Shown in pieces: positions 11,077 to 22,328 of a stretch of 64,000 bases of DNA. The position numbers and the translations under genes are program-made. Each line of letters opens with the position of its first letter. The stretch's first letter is position 1. The DNA is taken from assembly GCA_032719365.1 (NCBI GenBank), contig CM064863.1:66923583-66987582 (forward strand), in the 5' to 3' direction. Source of the DNA: Prinsepia uniflora. Taxonomy: Eukaryota; Streptophyta; Magnoliopsida; Rosales; Rosaceae. The notes below the pieces were generated by a model that was not told where the DNA came from, made no database searches, and saw only the letters and a list, made by a program, of their open reading frames with translations.

Positions 11077-13933
11077 TGTAACGGCTTGAACTTTCGTAAA
11101 TATTATTTTATTGTAAAATGACCATTTTGCCCCTAAGGGGGGGGAAAAAGTTGACTTTTACCCCGGGAAATATTTAGGACTTTAACCCATGACCGTGACG
11201 TAGTTTAGGACGTCACGAGTTCATAGGCAGGTGGCACGTCCGATTCCGACGTTCGAGGAAGAAGTTGTGACGTTCAGAAGTCGAGGGGTATTTTGGTAAT
11301 TTGGTCAAAGAGGGGCCAAATGTTGACTTTTGACCCGGAAAGTCCAACGGACGAGGGCCAAGGACCGTTACGTAGGTCGAGTCAATACGAATCCGTAGAC
11401 AGGCGGCACGCCGAAATCGGACGTACGACGAAAAAGTTATGGTCACGGAAGTAATCGCGATTAACCGAACTAACCGAGAACCGGATTAAAATATTATTAA
11501 ATTAATAGAATCTGATCACTTTAATCAAATCAATCTGGACCCTTGGATGAGTGACACGTGTCACTCATCCCCTACATTCCCTAAAACAAGGATCTGTGTT
11601 GGCCATTTGTTTAATTAATTTGTTTTCTCTCCTCAAATGCTCACCCTTCATTTTTAATCTCAGACTTAATCTCAGCCTTTGATCCATCTGCTCAATCTGT
11701 TTTAAACTATCAAACCATACACTCACATTTTCATTTCCCTCCAACCCGTAAGCACGGTTTCCTTCTTTGAACAAACACTTCATCACCTCGGAGCATCACT
11801 CCACACCCAGGCAACCTCCAAACGACAACCACCATCCACCACCTTCACCAGACACGGCCACCACCACCACGGCCGCCCTGCACGGCCAGGAAAACTCCCA
11901 GACCCGAAAGGAACCCGAACAGCCCAAAACCGTCCAAACTGTCCAAACCTTCACCCGTGGACTCGAACTAACCTAGGGTTAGGTTAACTGCAACCTTAGG
12001 ACGACTCAGACCCAGACTGGACGGGCCACGGCGGCGACACGACGGCGGTAAGCTCAGAAACCCGAGAGACACCGATTTTCTTCTCTGTCTCGAAACGTTT
12101 GTTTTTTACGTTGAAATTGTTTGGTTGCTTTTGAGACATACTTAGGGGACCTAGACGACCATTTTGGACCAAGGCCCCTGGCTGGAAACTCGACGACTCG
12201 CCGGAGAAGATAACCAGAACCGGCAGCTAACCTTCCCGTCGATTTTCAGGTAGTTTCTTCAACCTAAAATCTAGTTTTGTTTGCACAGAACCATAGAACA
12301 TGTTGTGACGAGTTCATAGGATCAAATCTCACTAGAAATGGTGGTCGGGTTGATGAGAACTGATCGGGTTGAACCGTGGGTTTGCGGTGACTCGGTTCTC
12401 AGACCCGATTACTGTAGCTGATGACGTCATCATGCTGATGCCAGCAGTGACGTCATGATGGCGTCATCATGTCAAAAAACAGTCAGACCAGGGACCAATG
12501 GACTGCTGACACGTGTCCTCAGACACTGTCAGTGATGACGTCAGTAGTGACGTCATGCTGACGTCAGCAGTACTGTAGTAGGGTTGACCAGAGAGTTGAC
12601 CAGCGCGTGGGGGCGCATGTGAACAGTATTTTTTGTGGGACTAGGACCATTTTCAAGGTTTCGACGATACAAATCCAATGGCGGTGGTTTCGTGTCGATC
12701 GGAGATCATTAGGTTGGTCAAATTAGGGTTTGAAGCCTTGGGAAGCGTGTTCGAATGGATTTCCCGGGCCGGTTTCAGTCTAGGGTTTCTTAGTTGTTTA
12801 GTAGGGACTTAAAGTGACCTTTATGTATGCTTTGGACATGACAGGAATCGTACTTTAACACTTGGACGAGTTTTACGCTCAGGATTGCAGAGGGATTGTA
12901 CTGTGAGTGGGCCTTTGATTTCACTAAACCTCGGCATGCATAACTGTTTTACTTTCTATTATATATATATATGATTCAAGCAAAAGTATCTATTTATCCT
13001 GAGTATGATTTATGGCACGTATTACGATGTTTGGACATGAGACCCGTCTGGTTGATTATGTACGGTTTTGAGTCACGTATATGTATATGGATCTCGATAC
13101 TTATCTTTAGTACTGAACTGTATATATCTACCCTAGGATACTGTCTCCTCCGGATGTAGGTACCCAGGAGTGGTCACGGCGCATTGCCTGTGAGGAGTCA
13201 TTCTACGGAGGGACCAGACCGTAGAGTGACTCAGGAGCAGGATTGCTACTATTGGACGTCTGGGACGTCAGGCATCTAGAATGTCATACTCAGACTGGGT
13301 TCGCGATTTGGACTCGGGATTGAGACCCCGGGTGGCACGCGTAGCCTTGGGACTGTGACCTTATTGGGCGTCTGGGACGTCGGACATCTGGGATGTCAGG
13401 GTTGGGATGTATAGTGCAGTGACTGAGATTATATTATGTTGATATTATTCTGCTTATGATTATATGATTTTGTGGCTTTTGATACTGATGCATTTTTTTC
13501 GGAAAACGGAGGGGAAAATCTATATGTTTTTGAGATGGTAAACTATTTTGTAAACCTTGAGTTTCGGCCTACTCACCCTTGTCGTTTTACTACCCCTCCA
13601 GGTGGTCCTATTGAGGAGGAAGAGGATGAGGATCCCGAGGAAGAGGCATAGGTTTACGTTGCCCACCTGAACCCTACTGCTGGGTAGGTTGGCAGGTAGA
13701 GTGTCTAGAGTCGTGCTCAATAAACTGTATTTGGGAACTATCCCTTGTCTGACACTATTTGTATTCGGATTTTATGTTTGACGTTTGTGTGTTGGGTTAT
13801 GTATGACTTAAATCTGGATTTTCTTTATGCATTTGAATTCCTAAGGGTAATTTTGGTATTTTGAGGTCGGGTGTCAGACGGGAGCAGGGCACGTCCCCGG
13901 GTGGTCCCAGGGGGATCGGGGCGGGTCCTGTCA
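11077..13933 (+). mobile_element. Solo LTR B
   Basis: A 2857-bp solo LTR starting TGTAACGGC and ending GCGGGTCCTGTCA, flanked by a perfect ACTCA duplication (11072-11076, 13934-13938). The target lies inside the conserved palindrome of the Tekay LTR. It has the U3 palindrome at 11545-11570, a TGACGTCA-rich block (about 12415-12570), a TATATATATATA stretch (about 12958-12971) that could be a TATA box, and a GTCTGACAC / GTGTCAGAC inverted repeat whose arms are about 110 bp apart (13748 and 13870). Its middle (about 11840-12250) matches the middle of the LARD LTR although their ends are more diverged. No coding capacity. Confidence 0.85.
12415..12570 (+). promoter_or_regulatory. Dense TGACGTCA cluster in LTR B
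   Basis: Several copies of TGACGTCA or near matches occur within 155 bp, with an ACACGTGT G-box-like site between them. A related block lies in the Tekay LTRs (about 10310-10480 and 23430-23665). Such density in U3 suggests bZIP-responsive transcription, which is inference. Confidence 0.4.
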
Positions 13934-13954
13934 ACTCATCTGATTGGTCCAAGG

Positions 13955-16900
13955 TGTAACGACCTATCCCAAATTATCGGGATTAATTAAGGATTAATGA
14001 AAGATTAGCGAGACTAATTGGGGATTAGACGAGGATTAACGGACGTTCATGGTGAAATGACGATTTTGCCCCTAGAATGGGCGAAACGTTGACTTTTCTT
14101 TCAGGCAGTCAGATGAACATTGGCCGATGAATGTGACGTAGTTTGGGACGTCATGAGTTCATAGACAGGTGGTACCCCCGATTCTGACGTTCGAGGAAGA
14201 AATTATGATATTCGAAAGTTTGAGGGCATTTTGGTAATTTGGTTGAATAGGGGTAGAAAGTTGACTTTTGACCTGGGAGGTCCGATGGTCAAGGGTCAAG
14301 GACCGTTACATAGATTGGGACGGTACGAATCCGTAGACAGACGGTACATCGAATTCGAACGTTGGACGGAGAAGTTACGGTTCACGGAAGTTCGAGAGCA
14401 CTATTGCACATTTTACGAAACGGAAGCCTTTTTGGCATTTAGTGGGCCCCAAATCTTTCACAGGCCCAATGGATGAGTGACAAGTGTCACCCATCCATTG
14501 CCTAGCCCAAATAAATCATGCATATCCTCCCCTTCCTTTGTGTTCAACCATTTCCCATCCACAGAACCCAAAACCCGATCCAATATCCACCCCAATCCAA
14601 ACCCTTAAACCCTATGACCATGATTGAGATCAAGAGGATGAACTGAGGACATGAAGATGATGGTGGACGGTAGAGGAGAAATCGTGCAAAGGTAATCGGT
14701 TTGGCCCGATTTCCCCCATTTTCAATTTTAATCATTATGGGCCATTTTGGGTGATTGGAATGAGTTAAATAGGTTGTTAGGATGATTTTGGTGACGGTTA
14801 GAGGTTGAGGAACCCCTGGGGAGGTGTTGGAAAAACTGAACCGTGAGGAATAATTGGTCTGGTTGGATTTTGTAGGTTTTAGGTGTTTTAATTCATAGGT
14901 TTAGGTTCCTAGGGCCAAAATAGGAAGTTTAGAATCGATTAGGAAGGAAAAGGATGAAAATTGGACCGTGTAGATGGCTGGACCGGTCACGTCGGTCCAA
15001 GTTGCAGAGAAAACCGAACCGGCCAGTCAGACCGGTCGGCGGGAGGACAAGGATGACCTTGTGCAGTGGCGCGTGAGGCCCACGCGCAGGGCCGTCTCAG
15101 GGCTCGTGCAGGCGTATGGTGAGGAATTTGAGGGTAGTTCCAACATGGGAAATCATCTATTCGATGTAACGAACATTTTGGGACTGGTTTCGAGTCGATC
15201 GAACATCGTCTTGATATAGTTTGGGTTGTCCGAAGGTTTCGGGGCTCAATAAAAATAGTTTAAAATCCCGAAAAATTAGGGGGCTTTAGTGAGGGGTTAA
15301 TTAAGTAGTTAGTAACCCTATAAAGTGATTTGGACAGGTTTGGGAACCCCGGAGATGACGGTTGACCCGGGAAGGCATACGATGCGCAAATCGAGGCAAC
15401 AGCGCGGACGGTCTGTGAGTGGACTTTCTTTCTGAAATCGATGCATGCATAAATGTTTTATATATGTTTTAGTATGTGTTTTTTATGCCTTGAGTGCATT
15501 TTGGTGTGTGTTTATGTATCAGCACGTATTTCGAGGTTTTTAGGTTTTATACGTGCTTATATGCGCTTATGCTTTCGGTTTTAATGAAATGGTTTTGAAA
15601 AGGTAAAACCGAGCATGAGACCCATTTGGATTTGGTTTCAACTCGGGCATGAGACTTTATTGTCGACCTACGGGCCTGAGTCGTGGTCGCAACGGGTGTT
15701 GTGTGCACGGCGATGGAGGACGTGGCATTCGCCTCCAGATTGGGATGCGTTCCTTCCGGAGAGGTAACGATGCACGTCCCGTTTTTGAGCAGCCACTAGA
15801 AGTTCGACTTCGGAGTGCTGACAGTTTAGAGGATCGATCGGCGACGTGTGCACCATGGTATCGAGATGGTCACGACAGTGATGTGTTCACAGTGACATAC
15901 CATGATTGAGAGCGGTCCTGGATTGATGGTTGCACGCATCGCTATGATCGGGATCGTGACTGACCCGGAGATATCGGGCTCGATGCCCCATTGATTTACG
16001 AGTTCAGACTCAATGCCCAGTTATTGTGAAATCGGTCTAGAGGCCCTGTTGAGTCCTATGTTCGGGCTAGCGGCCCAGTTGCTTTATGTTATTGGGTGTG
16101 AGTCCTATTTTATGGTTTGTTATACTAGTATGTATATACCCTCCTTACGAGCTTATTGATTGGTCTCCTTCGGACGTTGACATGGAGTGTCACGATCCAC
16201 ATACCAAAGTCGGTATCCCCATAAGGATCCCATTCTAGGAGTGGGCGTTATGATGTGGTCCCGGACCAGATTCCGGAGAGATGACCAGATTAGGTCCGAA
16301 GATAGAGCCTCCCAGATGGAGAATTCCTAGGAGAAGACTCGAAGTGAGACCCCGAGTAGTATACATACTTATATATATATATATAGACATCATGACATAT
16401 AACGGGGATGTGTTCCCTAGGGGCTGTGTGCCCTGAGTTGGCATCTTCTCAGGAAGTGCCTAGGATAGGTTATATATGTATACACGTATATGTGTATGAG
16501 TTTTCACTGAGACGGCGTTGGGCTGAGACCCACGTGTATTGGTTTTGGACTGAGACCTATATGAGCTGGATTTGGGATGAGTTCCCAAGAGTTTTGGTTT
16601 GGACGGAGGTCCCATGTATTGATTTACGGATTTCGGGCCAAGGCCCAAATGGTTTTATGGTTCATGACGGTTTATGGGGACCGGGCATGAACCCTAGAAA
16701 TGGTTTTCGAATGCATGCATATGTTTTTAATGAAGGGCATAAAGGTCTTTTATGAAATGTTTTAATAAAATATTTTCTTTGTCCACTCACAGCTTTTGTT
16801 TTTTGAATGCCCTTCAGGTTGATCGCGGATGCGGGCTGTAGCAGAGACGAGACATCACATACCTCCTTCGGATCCTGGCGCCCTCTGATAGCTCCGGTTG

Positions 16901-16997
16901 GGCAAAGGATGAAAATATCCCTAGCCTGACACTTCGTGTCAGACGGGAGCAGGCACATCCCACACTAATCCCGAGGGATTTGGGACGGGTCCTGTCA
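13955..16997 (+). mobile_element. Solo LTR C
   Basis: A 3043-bp solo LTR from TGTAACGACC to ACGGGTCCTGTCA, flanked by a perfect CAAGG duplication (13950-13954, 16998-17002). It sits only 16 bp beyond the duplication of solo LTR B. It carries the palindrome at 14471-14496, GGGCC/GCCC repeats (about 15970-16080), a long TATATA run near 16371-16385 and a near-perfect stem-loop at 16924-16943. It is the inverted homologue of solo LTR A. No PBS, PPT or coding domain is present. Confidence 0.85.
16924..16943 (+). other. U5-end stem-loop in LTR C
   Basis: CCTGACAC-TTC-GTGTCAGA forms a tight hairpin about 55 bases from the LTR end. Equivalent hairpins are at 3697-3717 (GTCTGACAC-GAA-GTGTCAGAC) and 47026-47046 (GTCTGACAC-TCT-GTGTCAGAC). 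In LTR B and the LTR at 50670-53217 the same arms are separated by longer loops. Its place at the U5 end fits an RNA structure near the primer-binding site or a 3'-end signal; that role is inference. Confidence 0.5.
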
Positions 16998-17284
16998 CAA
17001 GGGATCAATCAACCAATTCCATGATGCCACTTGGCACGCTTTTTCGTAAAACGAAATAGTACTCTCCGCACTCCGTGACCCGTAACTCTCGCTCTGGTTG
17101 TCCAAATCCGTCATGTTTCCTGTCTACGAACTCAGGGCGACACGATCTACGTAACGATCAATGGTCCACACTTAACTAACGCTTTGGGTCAAAAGTCAAC
17201 ATTTTTCCCTGGCCAGGGGAAAAATGGTCATTTTACATATAATTTCCATTAAATAAAATAATACAGAAAGTCCGAGTCATTACA

Positions 17285-17296
17285 ATCTACCCCCTT
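17285..17296 (-). other. Polypurine tract of the Tekay-like element
   Basis: Minus strand AAGGGGGTAGAT lies directly before the 3' LTR, which starts TGTA. It would prime plus-strand DNA synthesis. The motif just upstream (a GAATTTCGAGGACGAAATT-type sequence) is also found next to the polypurine tracts of the tandem element. Confidence 0.75.
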
Positions 17297-17317
17297 ACAA
17301 AAATTTCGTCCTCGAAA

Positions 17318-18799
17318 TTACTCAAACAAATAGGGGTGTTGCTCTCTCATCAAGGATTCCGGTTCCCACGTTGCCTCCTCCACAGAACCATCACTAACAG
17401 AATGGTCTTGTTCCTTAGGACTTTCTGTTTCCAATCCAGGATCTGTACGGGTTGTTCCTCAAAACTCAAATCTGTCCTAAGTTCCAATGGTTGTTCCATC
17501 AGGATATGCGATTCTTCCCGCATATATTTTCAAAGCATTGACATATGGAAGACGTCGTGCACTTGTGTTCACCCCAGAGGTAAGTCTAATCGGTACGCCA
17601 CTTTATCCACTCTCTCCACTATCTCATACGGTCCGATATACCGAGGGCTCAACTTCCCTCGTCTTCCAAAATGAACTATGCCCTTCCACGACGATAGTTT
17701 CAGGAACACCCAGTCTCCTACCTCAAACTCAAGGTCTCTCACTCTACGGTCTGCATAGCTCTTTTGAAGATACTGAGCTGCCTTCAGGCGTTCCTTGATG
17801 GTCTTGACTTTTTCCTGGGTTACGTCCATAAGTTCTGGTGTCAAAAATTCCCTCTCACCAATCTCAGTCCAGCACAAAGGTGTTCTACACTGCCGCTCAT
17901 ACAGTGCCTCAAACGGCGTCATCCCGATGCTCTCCTGGTAACTGTTATTATAAGAAAATTGCAACAAAGGTAAGAAGGTATCCCAAGTACCTTGGAACTG
18001 TAACACATAGGCTTTCATCATGTCTTCCAAAACCTGGATGGTTCTCTTTGACTGTCCATCAGTTTGAGGGTGAAACGCCGTGCTGAAATGCAGTTTCGTG
18101 CCAAGGGCTCTCTATAAGCTCTGCCAAAACCTCGATATAAACCGCAGATCTTGATCTGACACAATCGACTATGGGGTACCATGCAATTAGACTATCTCAT
18201 CAATAAAAAATTGTGCCACTCGGTTGGGCTTAAAGATTTCGCGCACGGGTAAGAAGTGCGCCGACTTAGTAAGGCGATCCACGATTACCCAATCACCATC
18301 AAATCCACTTCGGGTAGTCGGTAACTTAAACACAAAGTCCATCGTAATATGGTCCCACTACCACTCGGGAATTGGGAGTGGCTGTTGTGATCCATAAGGT
18401 CTTTGTCGTTCGGCTTTCACTTGTTGGCAGATCAAACATCGACTTTCAAAGTCCGCAATCTCTCTTTTCATTCCTGCCCACCAATAATATTCTCAAAGTG
18501 TCTGATACATTTTATTTCCCCCATGATGCATGGCATAGGCCGAACTGTGAGCTTCCTCAAGTATCTCAGTCCTCAGTGATGTATCCTCTAGCACGCACAA
18601 CAGACCCTGTTTCAAAACCGCACCGTCGTCTCTGATGGTGAAATCCTGTCTTTCTCCAGCTTCGACTCCCAATCTGATGAGGTATAAGGTTGCACCATGA
18701 AGTTGAGCATCTCGAATCCGATCCAATAATAAGGGCCTCACGTGATAGCTTTCCAAAAGCGCTCCATCACAAACCATCCCAAGACTAACTCTGATCCGT
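17318..18799 (-). pseudogene. Integrase with C-terminal chromodomain, Tekay type, broken
   Basis: The HHCC zinc-binding region ([10 protein letters not shown] ... CLICQQ) starts near 18560. The catalytic core follows with several in-frame stops, for example after EW near 18360 and near 18170-18110. A clean stretch 17569-18030 covers the C-terminal part (YNNSYQESIGMTPFEALY, then RYIGPYEIVERV). After a stop at 17569 the frame continues VHDVFHMSML and, across a frameshift, a chromodomain-like tail ending EEATWEPES ... HPYLFE at 17318. That tail identifies the Tekay/Del chromovirus lineage, whose chromodomain is thought to guide integration to heterochromatin. Non-functional. Confidence 0.8.
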
Positions 18800-19515
18800 C
18801 GAAGTTCCACTAGTAACGGCAGATAGATCATACGCAGATGGGCAACCGAACCAACGGCCTTCCTATTCAAGGCGTCTACCACAACGTTCGCTTTTCCAGG
18901 GTGGTACTCAATAGTGCAATCATAGTCCTTAATTAGTTCCAGCCATCTTCTCTGTCTCAAGTTCAACTCCTTCTGAGTGAAAATGTACTTTAAACTCTGA
19001 TGGTCGGTATAAATCTTACATGTCTCCTCGTACAAGTAGTGTCTCCAAATCTTTAAGGCGTACACCACCGCTGCCAACTCCAAGTCGTGAGTCGGATAGT
19101 TTACCTCGTGTGGCTTCAACTGTCGGGAGGCATAGGCTATAACTCTTTCATGCTGCATCAACACACACCCCAAACCCTGTAAGGATGCATCGCTATAAAC
19201 CACAAACTTCCCATCATCACTTGGTAAGGCCAAAACAGAAGCAGTGGTCAACCTTTCCTTTAATTCCTGAAAACTGTTTTCACTATGCTCTTTCCAAACA
19301 AAGTTAACCCTTTTCCTCGTCAAGCGGTTTAAGGGAGCCACAATGGTAGAGAATCCTTCCACAAAACGTCTGTAGTACCCTACCAAACCAAGGAAACTTC
19401 GAACCTCCGTCACTGTCTTAGGTTGCTCCCAATTAGTTATTGCCTCTGTCTTTTGGGGGTTCACACTAATCCCCTTGACTGAAATAACATGCCCTAGGAA
19501 GCCAACGCTATTCAA
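18800..19515 (-). pseudogene. RNase H of the Tekay-like pol (open but detached)
   Basis: This is part of an open stretch 18493-19515. Its first third is the RT thumb/connection ([21 protein letters not shown]), followed by RNase H with the acidic residues visible in VYSDAS, LELAA and YTDHQS. The usual ADALSRK end is changed to VDALNRK. It is separated from RT by one in-frame TAG near 19525, so no full polyprotein can form. Confidence 0.82.
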
Positions 19516-19527
19516 CCAAAATTGGCA

Positions 19528-20235
19528 CTAGTTAAACTTAGCGAACAACTGGGCTTTCCTCAACCTTGTCAGCACCAACCTTAGGTGTTTCTCGTGTGCC
19601 CTTGCACTTTTTGAATAAACCAGAATGTCATCAATAAACACGATCACAAATCTATCCAAATAAGACTTGAACACTCGATTCATCAAATCCATAAATGCTG
19701 CAGGTGCATTGGTCAACCTAAAGGGCATCACTAAAAACTCAAAATGCCCATACCTGGTCTGGAAAGCTGTCTTCGAGACGTCTCCCTCGGGGATCCGTAA
19801 CTGATGATATCCCGACCTCAAGTCTATTTTTGAAAAGTATCTTGCTCCCTTTAACTGGTTGAATAGGTCGTCTATCTGGGGTAAAGGGTACTTGTTTCTC
19901 ACTGTCACCTTATTTAACTGTCGGTAATCCACACATAGTCTGAGGCTACCCTCATTTTTCCTCACGAACAGGACCGGTGCTCCCCACGGTGACACACTGG
20001 GCCGGATGAATCCCAACTTGAGTAACTCCTGTAGTTGTTCTCTTAGTTCCTTCAATTCTTCTGGTGCCATACGATATGGTTTTTGTGCAATAGGTTCGGT
20101 CCCTCGAAGTAGCTCGATCGTAAACTCAATCTCTCGGAGTGGTGGCAGTCCTAGTAAATCTTCTGGAAACACATCCGGGAAGTCCCGCACCACTGGTATA
20201 TCTTCCATCCTTGACGTCGTAATACTCGTGTCCAC
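19528..20235 (-). pseudogene. Reverse transcriptase palm/fingers of the Tekay-like pol
   Basis: An open stretch of 235 codons with the classical gypsy RT blocks: [56 protein letters not shown] and the catalytic [11 protein letters not shown]. The active-site DD is intact. The frame ends at a TAG near 19527 in an otherwise conserved AKFN-CQFW segment. It would act in cytoplasmic virus-like particles copying element RNA; here it is a fossil. Confidence 0.87.
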
Positions 20236-20380
20236 TACATAAGCCAGATACCCCTGACAACCCTTCTTTAGTAACTATCGAGTTGTGAGAGCCGAAACGA
20301 TTCTCAGTGAAGAACTCATGACGTCTCCCTGGAAAGTCAAGTCAGGTACGCCTGTACTTCGGATCAACACTCTCTTTTTG

Positions 20381-20689
20381 CTACAGTCCACTAGCCCCAT
20401 GTTTAGACAACCAATCCATACCAAGAATCACATCAAAGTCATGCAAGTCCAATACTATCAAATCTGCTAGTAACTCAAAGTCCTTTATCCTAACTAGGTA
20501 GTTCCTTAACACCTGGTTAACTACATACACCTCCCCAGTCAAGGTACCAACACCTAAGTCATCCTCAAGTACTGATAACTCTCGATCCAATAACCCATCA
20601 CAACCCCATGAAATAAAAGAATGGGTGGCTCTCGAGTCCATCAATACACGTACAGACATATCGGAGATAGTAAATGTACCTGTCACCAC
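20381..20689 (-). pseudogene. Aspartic protease of the Tekay-like element, active site altered
   Basis: An open stretch of 102 codons matching retropepsin: VLMDSRATHSFIS and, downstream, VILGMDWLSKHGA. The normal catalytic triad DSG reads DSR, so the enzyme would be inactive. A further interruption separates it from RT (about 20236-20380). Confidence 0.8.
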
Positions 20690-20782
20690 CTCAGGAGTAG
20701 CCCTGGCCTCCTTCTTGGTAATTGCAAAAACTCGAGCCTGGGATCCTGCTCCATGACCACGTCCTCGTGGTCCCCCTCAATC

Positions 20783-21751
20783 TCATCGATATCTACTCGG
20801 TCCTCTTCCCCTAGAAGCGTCTAACATGGTACTCGGTGTCTGTCCTGCTGCACTACCACTCAACCACTGTGCGAATCCCCTCGAGATATGACCAGGCTCA
20901 CCACAAGTATAGCACGTCATATGCTTCATCCAATTTGCAGACCCCACAAAAGTGCCACTCTGCTGCGGTGCACTGTATCTGGCTCTACGACCTCTCTCAT
21001 ATCTGCCAGAACGACCACCACTCAACGATCCACCACTGTAGGATGGCTGCCCTCTGCTGAATCGACATCCCTTCGGGGCCCTGTGGACCAAGGGTCCAGA
21101 AAAAGAACTGTCTCTGTGTCGTCCCAAATCAACATCCTACTGACGGTTGGCCCAGCTCGTCTCCACCCTGGCCGCAGCATCGGCCACCTCTCGAAGTGTA
21201 GAGAAAATCATCGCAGAGGAGGTCACCATAGCTCGGATATCACCTCTCAGACCTTGCTCAAAACAACAGAACCTATCTGACTCTGTCCACACCTAAACCT
21301 CCGCAAACCTGGAAAATCTCTGGAACTACTGCTCATACTTCACAACAGTCAAGTTCCCTTCCTGGAGCTACAAGAACTCAATCTCTCTCGCCTCACGGAA
21401 GGCGTGGGGATAGTACTGGTCTAAGAATCGGCTCTTGAACTCGTCCCAAGTCACAATCAGAGCATCCCAGCCTGACAACTCCAGGGTATACCACCACTTG
21501 TGGGCCTCACCATCAAGCAAAAAGGTGGCCAATAGTACCCTCTGCTCAGGCGGACAGGACATCACCAGGAAGATCTTCTCTAGCCTCAAAATTCATCAGT
21601 GAGCAGTCTCGGGGTCAGCCTCACCACTAAACACCGTAACACCCAGGTGACGTGCCTGCCCAATCAAAGAACTCCCACCACTAAAACCTCATGAGTCTCC
21701 AGCGAGACCCATATCAGGTGGTGTAATCGGAGTCGCTCGTCTCGGGGGCAT
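20783..21751 (-). pseudogene. Gag of the Tekay-like element, broken
   Basis: The likely start is the ATG at 21751 (MPPRRATP). Stops follow near 21690 and 21600. The open piece 21368-21589 carries the capsid-like core (HKWWYTLEL, TWDEFKSRFLDQYYP). A later piece, 20783-21127, carries a zinc knuckle CYTCGEPGH in which the fourth metal ligand is Phe instead of Cys. Gag would package element RNA; this copy cannot. Confidence 0.8.
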
Positions 21752-21841
21752 ACTGAACTGTTAAGAGGCATAAATAATAAGATTAGTACGACAAAACAAG
21801 CGTATCAATGTACCATGTATAGACCACTAACATAATGCTCA

Positions 21842-21853
21842 GCTCTGATACCA
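21842..21853 (-). other. Primer-binding site, initiator tRNA-Met type
   Basis: Minus strand TGGTATCAGAGC starts three bases inside the 5' LTR end (21857). It is complementary to the 3' end of plant initiator methionine tRNA, the standard primer of Tekay elements. It fixes the element orientation. Confidence 0.88.
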
Positions 21854-22317
21854 ACTTGACAGGACCCGCCCCGTTCTCCTCTAGGGACCACCGGGGGAAG
21901 GGCCTGCTCTCGTCTTACAGTTAATTCAAAATACCACAAATACCCTTTTAAGGATTTTCTTAACACAAATACCCCTACTGGGGGTTCTAGATACACACTA
22001 GTGTGTTTAATACAACAAAAAGTCAGACAAAGGAAATGATCATTATGTTCATACTAATACAATAAAAGATAACAACTACCCCGCATGGTGGTCCAAAATG
22101 CAACGGTGGTATTTATGCCTCGGCCCCAGAGTCGGTGCCCGCCTCAGTATCCTCTCCTAGAGAGTCAAGAAAACAGTCAAAATGTGAGTGGACCAAAAAT
22201 AAAGCAGTTATAAATTCGTTTGAACAGATAAATATTCTGACCCTCCGTTTATGTAAACAAGCATGCATTCAGAAGAAACGTATAAACACAGTCAACTGTA
22301 AAAACATATAACATTTC

Positions 22318-22328
22318 TATATATATAC
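22318..22328 (-). promoter_or_regulatory. Possible TATA box of the Tekay 5' LTR
   Basis: Minus strand GTATATATATA lies about 470 bp before the U5 end and is kept in the left LTR (about 2770-2780). Position and sequence fit the element promoter, but no start site can be shown. Confidence 0.3.

Larger units (their letters stand above)
2308..17284 (-). repeat. 3' LTR of the Tekay-like element, split into four pieces
   Basis: Pieces 2308-3643, 10087-11076, 13939-13954 and 17003-17284 align in order with the right LTR (21857-24455, 40943-41027, 47124-47143). The gaps are filled by three solo LTRs. The LTR end at 17284 (...TACA) abuts a polypurine tract on the minus strand. Each break has a 5-bp duplication: TCGAA/TCAAA, ACTCA/ACTCA and CAAGG/CAAGG. 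Confidence 0.85.

Noticed and set aside
15649..15909. 86-codon frame in solo LTR C
   Set aside because: It lies within an LTR and is not kept in the related LTR A.
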